From the NCBI RefSeq assembly GCF_030247185.1, contig NC_080571.1, positions 104,243,128 to 104,307,127 of the forward strand: a stretch of 64,000 bases of DNA, written 5' to 3'. Made by a program: the position numbers and the translations under genes. The notes beneath the pieces were generated by a model that saw only the letters and a program-made list of their open reading frames with translations, had not been told where the DNA came from and ran no database searches. The DNA comes from Malaya genurostris (lineage: Eukaryota; Arthropoda; Insecta; Diptera; Culicidae). Of this stretch, positions 20,180-32,523 are shown one piece after another (position 1 is the stretch's first letter; every line of letters begins with the position of its first letter).

Positions 20180-23100
20180 ATCATCCACCGAGGTCACGGA
20201 TCTAATCACTGTTTTACAGTGGAATTGCAGAAGTATTATCCCAAAAATAGATTCATTTAAATTTCTAGTAAACAATCTGAAATGTGACGCATTTGCATTG
20301 TGCGAAACTTGGCTAACTTCTGAAATACCCTTAAACTTTCACGATTTTAACATTATTCGTCTGGATCGAGATAATCCCTATGGAGGAGTACTTTTGGGGA
20401 TCAAAAAGTGCTATTCTTTCTATCGCATTAACCTCCCCTCGATACCAGGTATTGAAGTTGTCGCATGTCATGTTACAATCAAAGGTAAGGACCTTTGCAT
20501 TGCTTCCATCTACATTCCCCCAAGAGCCTCGGTTGGGCATCGGTGGCTCAGTGATATCGTAGAGCTCCTTCCTGCACCGAAGTTGGTTTTAGGAGACTTT
20601 AACTCACACGGTACGGGATGGGGCTGTCTTCACGATGATAACAGATCAACTATGATCCATGATATCTGCGACAACTTCAATATGACAATCTTGAATACGG
20701 GAGAAATGACACGGATTCCTGCACCACCAGCAAGACCAAGTGCGCTGGATTTATCCCTTTGCTCGACATCGCTACGGTTGGATTGCACGTGGGAGGTAAT
20801 TCCTGATCCCCACGGTAGCGATCATCTACCGATCGTAATATCAATCACCAGCGGCTCAAAACCATCGAAGACAATCAATGTTTCGTATGACCTCACACGA
20901 AATATTGATTGGAATAGCTATGCGACCTCGATATCTGAGAAACTTGAAAGAACTCAACAACTTCCTCCGGAGGAAGAGTACACGTTTTTGGCTGGCTTGA
21001 TTCTCGACACCGCGACTCAAGCTCAGACGAAACGTGTACCCGGCGCGAAAACTAACATCCGTCCTCCCAACCCGTGGTGGGACAAAGAGTGCACAAATTT
21101 AAACGCGGAGAGAGCCTCCGCGTACAAAATATTCAGAAAAAATGGAACACCTGATAATTACCGGAATTACGCGGCGTTAGACGTTAAAATTAAAAACTTG
21201 ATTAGAGCTAAGAAACGCGGTTACTGGCGTCGGTTTATAGACGGCTTAACGAAAGAAACATCTATGAGTACTCTTTGGAACACAGCCCGACGAATGCGCA
21301 ATCATAACACCACGAATGAAAGCGAGGAATATTCCAACCGCTGGATATTCGATTTCGCTAAAAAAGTATGCCCAGACTCTGTTCCGGAACAGAAGATCAC
21401 CCGCGCCGCGACACCAAATACAAACGAAACACCGTTTTCGATGGTAGAGCTCTCACTTGCACTCTTGTCATGTAACAATAAAGCCCCGGGATTAGACAGA
21501 ATAAAATTCAACTTGTTGAAAAATCTGCCAGACCCCGCCAAAAGGCGCTTGTTGAGTTTATTCAATAAGTTCCTTGAGGACAACATTGTTCCACATGACT
21601 GGAGACAAGTGAAAGTGATCGCCATTCAAAAACCAGGAAAATCAGCCTCCGATCACAATTCGTATCGGCCGATTGCTATGCTTTCCTGTATCCGGAAATT
21701 GTTCGAAAAAATGATTCTCTTCCGTCTAGACAATTGGGTCGAAACTAATGGCTTACTTTCAGATACACAATTTGGTTTCCGCAGGGGTAAAGGAACGAAC
21801 GATTGTCTTGCGTTGCTCTCAACAGAAATTCAAATGGCATTTGCTCGTAAAGAACAAATGGCGTCAGTTTTCCTAGACATTAAGGGGGCTTTTGACTCAG
21901 TTTCTATAAATATCCTATCTGAGAAGCTGCATCAGCATGGTCTTTCGCCAGTTTTGAACAACTTTTTACATAATCTATTGTCTGAGAAACATATGTATTT
22001 CGCGCATGGTGATTTGTCGACAATACGATTCAGTTACATGGGTCTTCCTCAGGGCTCATGCTTAAGCCCCCTTCTATACAATTTTTACGTAAACGACATC
22101 GATAAATGTATCAACACATCTTGCACGCTAAGACAACTTGCCGACGACAGCGTTGTGTCTATTATAGGACCCAAAGCTGGCGATCTGCAAGGGCCGTTAC
22201 AAGATACTCTTGTCAACTTATCCACATGGGCTCTTCAAATGGGTATCGAATTCTCTACGGAGAAAACTGAGCTGGTTGTATTTTCGAGAAAGCGAGAACC
22301 AGCACAATTACAGCTTCAACTAGGGGGTGAAACCATAGCTCAGGTCTTCACATTTAAATATCTCGGGGTCTGGTTCGACTCCAAAGGCACCTGGGGATGT
22401 CACATTAGGTATCTGAAAAGAAAATGCCAACAAAGAATCAACTTTCTTCGTACAATAACCGGGTCGTGGTGGGGTGCCCATCCAGGAGACCTGATCAGGC
22501 TGTACCAAACAACGATATTGTCCGTGATGGAGTACGGATGCTTTTGCTTCCGATCCGCGGCGAACACTCATTTCATCATGCTGGAAAGAATTCAGTATCG
22601 TTGTTTGCGTATTGCCTTGGGTTGCATGCAATCGACTCATACGATGAGCCTCGAAGTGCTGGCGGGTGTTCTCCCATTGAAAAACCGGTTCTGGGATCTC
22701 TCATATCGTTTGCTCATTCGATGCGACATTTTGAATCCTCTGGTGATTGAAAATTTCGAAAGGTTAGTTGAGCTTAATTCTCAAACCCGTTTTATGTCCT
22801 TGTATTTTGATTACATGGCTCAGAATATTAATCCTTCTTTGTTTGTTTCCAACCGTGCTCATTTCTTGGATACTTCTGATTCTACTGTGTTTTTCGACAC
22901 ATCCATGAGAGAAGAAATTCGTGGAATTCCGGCTCACGTGCGCCCTCAAGTGGCCCCAAATATTTTTTATAATAAATTTAGAACAGTCAACTGTGAAAAG
23001 GTGTTTTACACTGACGGATCAAACATCAACGAGTCCACAGGCTTCGGCATCTTCAATCAAAACATCACCGCTTCTTACAAACTCAGTGATCCGGCTTCAG

Positions 23101-23852
23101 TTTACGTCGCAGAATTAGCTGCTATTCAGTACACCCTCGAGATCATTGAAACGTTGCCCAAAGACCATTACTTCATTGTCACGGACAGTCTAAGCTCAAT
23201 AGAAGCTCTCCGGGCAATGAAGCCAGGAAAGTATCCCCCATATTTCCTGGGGAAAATACGGGAATATTTGAGTACTTTATCTGAACGGTCTTATTTAATA
23301 TCGTTAGTCTGGGTCCCTTCGCATTGTTCCATTCCGGGCAATGAAAAGGCAGACTCATTGGCTAAAGTGGGCGCATTAGAAGGTGATATTTATGAAAGAC
23401 CAATCTGCTTCAATGAATTTTTCAGTATCTCTCGTCAGAAAACTCTCGAAAGTTGGCAAACTTCATGGAGCAATGACGAACTGGGACGATGGCTACACTC
23501 CATTATCCCTAAGGTATCGACGAAACCTTGGTTCAAGGGGATGAACGTGAGTCGTGATTTCATTCGCGTTATGTCACGACTCATGTCAAATCACTATACA
23601 TTCAACGCACATCTCCGGCGTATCGGGATCGTGGAGAACGGGCTCTGCACCTGTGGCGACGGTTATCAGGACATCGAGCATGTCGTGTGGTCGTGCGTAG
23701 AGTATCGCGACGCCAGGTCGAAGCTACTGGAATCCCTCAGGGCCCGAGGTAGACCGCCTGAGGTTCCGGTTCGGGATGTGTTGGCGAGTCGGGATAGTTC
23801 ATATATGCTTCTCATATACCAGTTTCTCAAACACATTAATATACAAGTGTAA
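20172..23852 (+). CDS. I-clade ORF2: endonuclease, reverse transcriptase, RNase H
   Basis: 1226 residues from ATG 20172. The frame also runs upstream through a TTG codon at 20160, but 20172 is the first ATG. The endonuclease (about 10-230) has LQWNCRSI, CETWL, GDFNSHGTGWG and SDHLPI. The reverse transcriptase (about 440-720) has VIAIQKPGK, YRPIAML, FGFRRGKGTND, FLDIKGAFDSV, GLPQGSCLSPLL and the active site LADD (near 655). The RNase H (about 940-1070) has YTDGSN, ELAAIQYT, VTDSL and NEKADSLAK. The C-terminus carries CTCGDG...HVVWSC, a zinc motif. All catalytic motifs I can recognise are intact, and the length is normal for I-type ORF2. Confidence 0.92.
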   Translation: MAKSSTEVTDLITVLQWNCRSIIPKIDSFKFLVNNLKCDAFALCETWLTSEIPLNFHDFNIIRLDRDNPYGGVLLGIKKCYSFYRINLPSIPGIEVVACHVTIKGKDLCIASIYIPPRASVGHRWLSDIVELLPAPKLVLGDFNSHGTGWGCLHDDNRSTMIHDICDNFNMTILNTGEMTRIPAPPARPSALDLSLCSTSLRLDCTWEVIPDPHGSDHLPIVISITSGSKPSKTINVSYDLTRNIDWNSYATSISEKLERTQQLPPEEEYTFLAGLILDTATQAQTKRVPGAKTNIRPPNPWWDKECTNLNAERASAYKIFRKNGTPDNYRNYAALDVKIKNLIRAKKRGYWRRFIDGLTKETSMSTLWNTARRMRNHNTTNESEEYSNRWIFDFAKKVCPDSVPEQKITRAATPNTNETPFSMVELSLALLSCNNKAPGLDRIKFNLLKNLPDPAKRRLLSLFNKFLEDNIVPHDWRQVKVIAIQKPGKSASDHNSYRPIAMLSCIRKLFEKMILFRLDNWVETNGLLSDTQFGFRRGKGTNDCLALLSTEIQMAFARKEQMASVFLDIKGAFDSVSINILSEKLHQHGLSPVLNNFLHNLLSEKHMYFAHGDLSTIRFSYMGLPQGSCLSPLLYNFYVNDIDKCINTSCTLRQLADDSVVSIIGPKAGDLQGPLQDTLVNLSTWALQMGIEFSTEKTELVVFSRKREPAQLQLQLGGETIAQVFTFKYLGVWFDSKGTWGCHIRYLKRKCQQRINFLRTITGSWWGAHPGDLIRLYQTTILSVMEYGCFCFRSAANTHFIMLERIQYRCLRIALGCMQSTHTMSLEVLAGVLPLKNRFWDLSYRLLIRCDILNPLVIENFERLVELNSQTRFMSLYFDYMAQNINPSLFVSNRAHFLDTSDSTVFFDTSMREEIRGIPAHVRPQVAPNIFYNKFRTVNCEKVFYTDGSNINESTGFGIFNQNITASYKLSDPASVYVAELAAIQYTLEIIETLPKDHYFIVTDSLSSIEALRAMKPGKYPPYFLGKIREYLSTLSERSYLISLVWVPSHCSIPGNEKADSLAKVGALEGDIYERPICFNEFFSISRQKTLESWQTSWSNDELGRWLHSIIPKVSTKPWFKGMNVSRDFIRVMSRLMSNHYTFNAHLRRIGIVENGLCTCGDGYQDIEHVVWSCVEYRDARSKLLESLRARGRPPEVPVRDVLASRDSSYMLLIYQFLKHINIQV

Positions 23853-24532
23853 TCTGTTACATCTGGCTTAGAAAGTTCCTCCTATTTATCGACGTTGTTT
23901 CAACTGTGGCTAAGAATTATTTCTCAACTGCAGGTTCGACACTAACTTCCGCCGATTATTCCGATTCCTCATCTGTCCACCATCTTCATCGGAACTAACA
24001 AGATCTTTTTGCTGTCACTAACCTTCGCTTCCCCCCTCCCCGTCTCTTCACCATCTCGATGTCAACTAATTAGATCTCTGTCGTTTTAGTCATTTCATTC
24101 CCATATCCCCTTTTTACTCCGTTTTCCGCAATATTTACTTCGCTATATTTTTTTTTTCATTTTCTTTTGTAACAACACCATCATCGCCCACGGAAACTTA
24201 TCAACAGCATGCGGGCCACCCGCCGGGTATTCGTAACCTGGGGGTGTTTCCCGCGGACCCACACGGACCGAAGAATGCGGCCAACATGAATATTCACCAA
24301 CGCCATATGGAAGACTCTCATGAAATATTCAATTCACCGGCCGATCACCACATGAAGGCTGGATCTGCCAAAGTCAACCACTGCGACCCAAATATGACAT
24401 TACTTAATGATACAACCCTAGTTTTAAGTTAGTCGTAAATTTTAAATTAGTAAAAGCCCTTGGCATCTTAGAGCTTAAGCAGTGTGCCTTAAACATTATA
24501 TTCTTGAATAAAAAAAAAAAAATCATTTCACT

Positions 24533-24789
24533 AATTTTTCTTCCACAAGAGATTTATAGTAATTTCGACGTATATTGTGCCCGGTACAATTATGACAGCT
24601 GTTTGGAAAGTTTTTGATAAGTTGCACAATTGTTATAGTTACTACCGTTTTACATGACGATGTGAAATTTTTTGTAGAGCTTCTAGTGAAACATTAACAA
24701 GTTGGTGATTTACTGCACAATTGTTTTAGATGTACTTAAAGTTGTTCTACAGTGATTTTTTCGGTAGTATTGTAAAACTTAACAGTGAT
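24533..24789. other. Short spacer between two retroelement insertions
   Basis: Noncoding. It contains aagttgcacaa-type motifs also seen at 17935 and 27000. Its last 24 bases (24766-24789) are the upstream target duplication of the next insertion. Confidence 0.5.
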
Positions 24790-25018
24790 GGTCGTCAAAT
24801 GGTGAGATAACTAAGTCCTCACAAGTCCCTATCTCATGCCTCCCCGAGCGTCTATGATGACATTTGGTCAATAGAACGGCGTCGACTGGGTGCTATCGCC
24901 TTCTGCGTTAGTAGCAGAATGAGAGGGTGCGAAATGGCATGTAGGTTGAAGCCCATCCTAAAGTGCAGTGTTTATCATAGTATATTACAACATATAATTC
25001 TGTTGTTTATTACATCAT

Positions 25019-25020
<2 letters not shown>

Positions 25021-25105
<85 letters not shown>
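25021..25105 (+). repeat. (ATT)n microsatellite
   Basis: About 28 units of att with a single interruption (ctatt), inside the AT-rich retroposon. Confidence 0.95.
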
Positions 25106-25966
25106 GAAGAGCGTAACTTACACTGCGACATTAACTGTTATATTGTATCATAGCATATTATTTCACATATTATCGTCTTACACTATTTTATGTTATTATA
25201 TACTATGTTGTATGGTATTATACTGCATTGCATTATATCATATTATATGGTATTATATTATATATATATTATATTATATTGTATTCTATTATATTATGTT
25301 ATATTGTTTTGCATTATGTTGTATTATATTATATTATATTATATTATATTATATTATAGGGTTTATTATGAGTAGTACTACGTTCCTCTGCGCAAAATAT
25401 AAATTTGTTTTCCTTATAAGTTATCATTTTTAAAGTAAATTTTAACTAAATATCAAGGTCGTCACAAGGTGAGCTTAGTCCTCACTGGTTCCTGTTTTAT
25501 GCCTACACGTATATCTGTGGTGACAATTGGTCGATGGAATGCGTTGATGGCAGAATGAGAGGATGAGAAATGACATATAAATTGAAGTAATATAATATCA
25601 TAGCATATCGCAACATATCATTTTATTCATTCTATTATTTATTATATAATTCATTGTACTATATTATGTTGTTTTTAATTATTATTTTCATTATTATATT
25701 TATTGTTAGTATTGTTAATTTGTCATCAATAATAATAACATATATTATTTTTATAGCTGTGGATATTATTATTGTTATTAGAAGAGAAATATTTTACTTC
25801 CTGCAGTATTGCGAAGATAGAAGAGCATAACTGACACTCTACATTAACTGTTATTTTATATATTGATTTATAATATATTATATTGTATGACATTGTATTA
25901 TATTATATTAAATTAAAATATATTATACTATATTATGTTATATTATATTATTTTGTAGTATTTAAG

Positions 25967-25984
25967 TATTATTATTATTATTAC

Positions 25985-26060
<76 letters not shown>

Positions 26061-26102
26061 TTTATGATTATTATTATTATTATTACTATTGTTACCATTA
26101 TT
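25967..26102 (+). repeat. (ATT)n microsatellite, second array
   Basis: A mostly perfect att array to about 26060, then imperfect to about 26102. It occupies the position in the second internal module equivalent to that of the first array. Confidence 0.9.
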
Positions 26103-26999
26103 ATAATCTTTATCATTATCAGCTAAATTTACATTTCCATACTAAACATTTCACTTTACACATATATTATTAAATTGTATCATATTATATTACGTCATAT
26201 TTTGTGGTATTATATTATATTACATTGTACTATATTATACTACATTATGGGACAATGTTTGGTATTGTTTTATATAGTATTGTAAGGTATTTTTTTAATA
26301 CACAATTAAAAGTGTATTATATTGCATTGTGATGTATTACATTTTTATATTTTATGCATAATAATATTTTATTATATTCAGTGTCGTATAGTGAACAAAC
26401 TATATTATAATATATTATGGTATATTTTACTATATTATGTCACATAACATTATGATACTATTATATTCATCATTAAATATTATAGTAGACTATAATACAC
26501 TGTACCATACGATTTTGCACCGTTTTATACTATATTGTATTTTGTTGTATTATACTGCCGGAAATTATATTAAAGTGTATTATGTTACATTATATATAAT
26601 ACTATGCTCAAGTACATTGTAAGGGAAGAGGGATGGGAGTGCATCAGGGTATCTTACAAGTGAATGACTGGATGAAGGAGTGAAATGTCAACCCGATTCA
26701 CAGGGGAAAGCTGTGTGTTTTCCCCAGAAGGTCTGAAATGAGTAAGACGCACCCTTCTAACAAACAAACCATCAGGCAGGTTTAAGCTGGTACAGCGAAT
26801 TCTTTTATTATATGGCCGGATGTTATTGCTGGAAGGCGCCCATTTTGGCCTTCTTAACAGCAGTAATATGAAAGTTATCTGATAATCAAATTCGGATCTA
26901 CTGTAAGTCTACCTGCATCCACTGGTAATGCCTTGAACTGATGGTGGCTTCACACATACATACATACATACATACAGTATTGTAAAACTTAACAGTGAT

Positions 27000-28200
27000 A
27001 AGTTGCACAACCAATTTTAATATAAATTTCTAAACATATCTAACATAAATAACATTTCTAAATCAATTGTAAAACATCTTGAAAGTTCAATAAGTTACAT
27101 TTGCTACTTGGGTAGAATTGTATAATACTGGTACACGTTGTAAAAGGCGACTGGCTTATCTGTGCGTGGGTTCTGTTAGCTAGCCAAACCAAAAACTATT
27201 TCTTATTAATCGATTTGCTCGCAATTCCTTTTAAACGAAAAGTAATGTGCTATTATCAAGCATCACTCAAATCAAACTAGCAGTGAACTATTTTGTCTAT
27301 CAATTCGAAACAGTTTTAATTAAAATTCTACAATTCGTTGCACTAATAAAACCGTATTACTCAGATTTGAATTCCGGCACTTCGCTCACGTTTGAGTTAG
27401 CATGTGCTAATTGCTGTACTAATCAGTTTTGCATGCCTGAACTGAAAAAGACTTAGTAATTGTCAAACGCTAAAAAATCGTGACAAACAATGTAAACTTT
27501 AATTTACATTTACAAATTGTTATTCAAGGAATTGAAGCGGTCCTTGTTTGGCAAACCTTGAACCCATATTATTAGTATTCGTAACGATTCACAACTCATG
27601 TCACATGCACTCATTTGCACATGCGGGTGACTTGTCCTTCCGCAATCGGTATCTGTTGCTGAGCAGATCGAGCAGGTGAAATACTGTTCCTGTCTTCAAC
27701 GGAATATGTGATTGAAACTATTATCGGATGGTCTAAGAAACTAAAGGGTAATGTATTTTACAAATGATTAGACTAAATGATTCTCAGATTGTCTGGTCTA
27801 CAGTGTTGTGCAGTTGCCATGTGTCGATCAGGAATAATTAATAATGTCAGTATGGTCGTGATGTAAGTTGCTTTGTACTAGAACTAGAAATAACTTTCCT
27901 AGAAGCAGCAATGGAATATGTCATAGAGAGAATATACTATTCACAAGTAGGTTTAGCAACGCATCAGTTGAAGATGTATTATGTTCAATTATTAAATATG
28001 TCTTCTCCAGCAGCAATTCATCTGTAGGTTCAATTATGTGTTTTTTTTTCACTTTTTCATCATACGGATCGACTTTTGTGCCGAGGTCCGGAGAGCTGAG
28101 TGCCCTACATCAGGAGAATTAGTTAATAGTGATTGCAAGAGTTTTGGATGTGTATGTATGTGTTCCATAAAATACAATCATTTTTCTCCGAGATCAAAGC
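27000..28200. other. No gene recognised
   Basis: AT-rich with short uncharacteristic frames. It contains the inverted end tgctacttgggta at 27102-27114 discussed under 17128. I saw nothing else with clear structure. Confidence 0.45.
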
Positions 28201-28201
28201 A

Positions 28202-28402
28202 AAGGCATTAGTATCGCATGCATTCCTTTTGTGGAATTTGCCTTCTAACAGGCTTCGCAGCCACTTCTTAGCGTACATAACCATTGCATGACTGGTGCTA
28301 CTATCCTACCGACACTAAGACTCCTTTCAGATCGGGGTTCGAACATACGACAACTGGCTTGTAAGACTAGCGCCTTACGCATTGAACCACCAACCCGGAT
28401 AA
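28202..28402 (-). repeat. tRNA-derived SINE, minus strand
   Basis: Read on the minus strand, the head is tRNA-like: ggttggtggttcaatgcgta matches an A-box region, and tgttcgaacc (about 28348-28338) is a B box. Both are Pol III internal promoter elements. The body and tail (gtcatgcaatggttatgtac ... caaattccacaaaaggaatg) match the segment at 40830-40950 on the plus strand, which shows it is a dispersed family. No target duplication was identified. Confidence 0.7.
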
Positions 28403-29121
28403 AGTGCTTGAACTGTTTTTCTGTGGAAATAATACAAAAGTGTAAGATTTTATTTATTTTATATACTGTTAATATATTTTTACAAATTAGTTTTCTCAAC
28501 ATTTGCTATCTAGGGATTGTAAGGTAGCTGGCGCACCTTCTTGCGAATGTTTTTCAAAAGATTCAGAAGTTGAACATATCGCATACAATCAAATTGAAAA
28601 CCACATAACTTGGATACGTCAAAAGTTAAATTTATGGGTTCCGCATGAATTGAAAAAAAAAAACAGCATACAACACTGTTCCTACGAAATGAAACCATAA
28701 ACTTGAAAGTGTACTGTTGACAACTGACACAAAGGTGTCCAAAGAAAATGTTTACTCTAAAAAGAAAGAACACATTAAATCGAAGTCTTCGCCAAAAATA
28801 TTCGATTTTCGAAGAGACACAAAAAACAAAGTGAAGTTTTGTGCAGAAAATGTGGCGGATTTTTCCATTGCAAGTGATGGTAATTTGGGTTGATGAATAA
28901 TTTGTTTTTGTTAGTTTTTATTGGTATATTGTCGCAAAACTTAGTTACTATCAGTGACATCTGAATATGATAAGTGAAATTAATAAAAGCATGATTTTTC
29001 TGAATTTCTCATATCGACAGTAGTAATTTGTAACGATTTTTTCGTTTATTCATTTATTCAAATAGATGAGAAAAATAAAAATTAATTCGGAGAGTGAGAC
29101 AATCGATTGGAATGTGATTAC
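28403..29121. other. No gene recognised
   Basis: AT-rich with no recognisable frame or repeat. Confidence 0.45.
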
Positions 29122-29123
29122 TA

Positions 29124-29425
29124 AAGGGTGATTTTTTTGCTGGTATCTTTTTGGCACACAGTTTTTGACAGATTACCGGTGAATCGTGTCTTGTGTCGTT
29201 ATCAAACTTGTTCAGTTTGGTTCAGTTTAATCATGAATCATCGTTTGGTCTATAATTTAATCATGAATAAAAGAGTTGAAGAAAGATCCACTAAAGCGGA
29301 GCCGCGGTCAACATTTGCATCAAACATTGAACTATATTGATCGTTCTATTCCAATAAAAATTTCATCATTTCTTTCCAACTTTTTTTTGAAAATCAAATC
29401 CTATACCTCCTAAAAAATCACCCTT
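29124..29425 (+). mobile_element. 302-bp internally deleted Tc1/mariner MITE
   Basis: Flanked by TA (29122-29123, 29426-29427). The ends aagggtgattttttt and aaaaaatcaccctt are inverted and match those of the DD41D element at 14750-15674. The right half keeps a coding remnant reading RSRGQHLHQTLNYID, equivalent to the SRGQHLNEIIF end of that transposase. The left half looks like a 5' leader followed by an ATG (29232). It is therefore a deletion derivative of a related transposon, with the catalytic core lost. Confidence 0.8.
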
Positions 29426-29429
29426 TATT

Positions 29430-30590
29430 ACTTTTTCCTGAGTGATCTATAATCAAATATTGAAACTTTTCAGATATGTGGGAAATTTGGTTAGGCTAGT
29501 TTTTAATCGTCGAAAATGTTTTGGACATAAACCGGAATGTTTTAAAAAATCGAGCATTTATTTTGAATACTTTACTTGCTGTTTCCGGGAAATTGGAAAA
29601 TGATATTGATCCAAGTATAATGTTTCATTCTAAATAAACTTTAGTTATAGCTTAGTGAATTAAGGTCGCTATTACCACCTCAGAACAAGAAGTCTTTCTT
29701 CCGCGACATATCAGAAGAATTTGCTCGTTTTTATAAAAAAATATGAACCGATTCAAAAGTTTCTTACTTGTTTGACAGCTATTGATGGAGGTATTATCTC
29801 TAAGAGAGCATCGCCTCTGCAATTCATTTTAAAGTCAATGTGCCAATTGATCTAAAGAATACCTATTTCCGTTGAAAGTTTAGAAAAATATCTATGGAGA
29901 TGATGAAAATTAATCATCTGATAATTATCTCCTTTTGTTTTTATTCACTATTTTGAATCAATATGCGTACTAAAAAATGTACCGTTTTTTTCAAGTCGTA
30001 TTTTCTTGATTTTTCTGTAGAATGAATTGTTTTTCGTGCTGATGGGAACCATGGTTGTCGAGCTGCAGTTATATATGCATACAGTTCCTTGCAAAATAGA
30101 GGTGCGGAGGGACCTAAATTTGCTGCGCAAAAGATCAAACTCCACTCCGTTGAGCATAAAAATGCCAAATATGTGTCCGAATTTCGATTTCAGAATTGCA
30201 AAAAATTATGAAATTTATAAGAGAGATAAATCCACATATGAGGCAATTCAAATATAACATAATTCGAGTAAGGGCTAAATTTCACCAGAATGACTGAAAA
30301 TTTTGGAAAAATAACATAGCCAGTATTTCACATAAACGCGTCAAATTTTCAACCCTTAATAGTACATCGAAATACATGAGTCTTGTGTTAAATCAACTGT
30401 AAGAGTCAAGTGTCAAAATCGCTTTTATCGAATAAATAGAGTTTCTAGAAATAATTCAACGTGGGTGGGGATGCAGTTAATTCCTACCGTTTGACAGGTT
30501 GTGCAGTGCACGAGGTGCACATGAGGACGAGACGTCACTACATTTCACAATATTTACTCTATCACAAGCGCAGTCAGTTTTTTCGTCGCT
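29430..30590. other. No gene recognised
   Basis: AT-rich with scattered short frames and no family signature or terminal repeats seen. Confidence 0.45.
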
Positions 30591-30592
30591 AA

Positions 30593-30849
<257 letters not shown>

Positions 30850-32190
30850 GGATGTAAGTTTGTATGCTTGTAACGCCATAACTTCGGAACTACTGAACGG
30901 ATGGTTTAAGGAGTATTATTATAGGGGAGGGAGCGTAGCAAGTGTCATAAACAAGGGGGGGGGGGGTTCATGGAAAAATTCATATAACTTGACCATAGAA
31001 ACATTTTGCATACCTTTGATATGACTATAAGGGAGGTGGATGTGCAAGTGCCTTTGAAAAGGAGTGTGTAATGTTTAAAATGGCATAAGTTCGAAACTAC
31101 TGAACGGATTGCCACTTGGCACAGACACTTCTTGCTCTTCTGAAAAAGTCATAAGGGTATTTTAATAGGAGAGGGAGCATAGTAAGCGTTCTTAACAGGG
31201 GGAGCCATAAATTTTTTTGTCTAATTTGATGAGAATCGATACTTTTTTGAGACCGTAGAAACATTTTGCAATATTAAATATGAATATATGGGGGGTGGAT
31301 GTAGCAAGTGCCTTCAAAAAGTGGATTGTAATGTTTGTAATGGCATAACTCCGGAATTACTGAACGGGTTGCTATCAAACTTGGCACATGTACTTCTTGC
31401 TCTTCAAGATGGTCATAAGCGTATTTTTACATATAACTTGACGAAAATCGATATTTTTTGAAGAACTTAGAAACATTTTGCATACCGTAGATATGATTTA
31501 ATAGGGGATGGATGTAGCAAGTGCCTTTAAAAAAGGGGGGTGTAATGTTTGTAATTGCATAACTTCGAAACTACTTAACGGATTCCTATCAAACCTGGCA
31601 CATGTGCTTCTTATTCTTCGGAGATGGTTGTAAGAATATTTCCATGGAGGGAGGGAGCGTAGCAAGTGTTCTTACCAGGGGTAATGGAAAAAAATATTCA
31701 ATTTGACGAGAATCGATACTTTTTGAAGACCACAGATACTTTTTGCGCAACTTAGGTATGACTATAAGGGTATTCGTGTGGGGTGGATGTAGTACGTGCC
31801 TCTAAAAAGAGGAATTTAATATTTGTGATGGAATAAATCTAACTTTGTAACGGCGTAATTTGAAGAGAATCGACATTTAGATTAGAAGAAGGGGTTTTTA
31901 AAAATAAATTTTCATCTTCCATTTTTTGTAAAAAAAAAGAGTGGAAAGAATTTCAAGGTCGTAGTAGATAGTATTGCTGTTGTTGATTCGAATGCAACGC
32001 AACGGAAATTCAAAGAACTAAGGGAGAATAATCTTTATCTGCCTGTGAACGCGAGTGTATTTAAGTCTCAGCATAACTACGAAACAACTGAGCGAATCGC
32101 CACCAAGTTTGGCACATGTACCAAAGATGGGAATGGATATGTTTTGAAAAGCACAGATACTTTCTACATTGCTCAGGGTAATCATGAAGG
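30850..32190 (+). repeat. Diverged tandem repeat, period roughly 210-260 bp
   Basis: A block of the type ggcataacttcggaactact, followed by gaacgg and a caaacttggcacatg stretch, recurs near 30870, 31080, 31335, 31555 and, more decayed, 31850 and 32070. Between blocks lie gagggagcgtagcaagtg, gaaacattttgca and ggtggatgtagcaagtgcc segments in constant order. Units are 70-85 percent alike by eye. There is no coding potential. It resembles satellite-like or non-coding TE repeat arrays, but I cannot name the family. Confidence 0.75.
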
Positions 32191-32397
32191 AGATCTGTAG
32201 TAAGTTCACTGACAAAAAGGAAGGGTATCAAAATAGATTATAAGGTTAGTTTGAGGGTGACATACTCTGTCAAATGTATAAACTCTTTTTTTTTTTTTTT
32301 TTTTTTTTTTAATAACTATTTATTGGAATATGAGTTAAAATTAAATTATTAAGATTTAAATTGGGTGTTCAGCCACAAGTGGTGACTTTTCAGCCCT

Positions 32398-32523
<126 letters not shown>

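Larger units (their letters stand above)
18360..24520 (+). mobile_element. Full-length I-clade non-LTR retrotransposon
   Basis: Bounded by a 12-bp target duplication, aatcatttcact (18348-18359 and 24521-24532). It starts cattgccgtttcaacc and ends in gaataaaaaaaaaaaa. The order is a 515-bp 5' UTR with a C-rich run just before ORF1, ORF1 (18875-20179), ORF2 (20172-23852) and a 0.67 kb 3' UTR. Both ORFs are uninterrupted. Endonuclease, RT and RNase H in one ORF2 point to the I clade or a close relative (LOA, R1 and Outcast groups also carry RNase H). It is the best candidate in the window for a recently active element. A truncated sister copy lies at 1594-3795. Confidence 0.93.
24790..26975 (+). 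mobile_element. AT-rich non-coding retroposon with a 24-bp target duplication
   Basis: Bases 24766-24789 and 26976-26999 are identical (24 bp, beginning agtattgtaaaac). The enclosed 2.2 kb begins ggtcgtcaaatggtgag and ends in a (cata)n tail, so it behaves like a target-primed retroposon with a microsatellite tail. Inside, a 5' module (about 24790-24975) recurs in diverged form at about 25459-25605. Each copy is followed by AT-rich low-complexity DNA. A 0.35 kb non-repetitive 3' module (26620-26970) precedes the tail. No RT or other coding sequence is visible. Confidence 0.7.

Noticed and set aside
28288..28402. Functional tRNA gene
   Set aside because: The A and B boxes are present, but the cloverleaf is poor and the sequence continues into a SINE body shared with 40828-40950.
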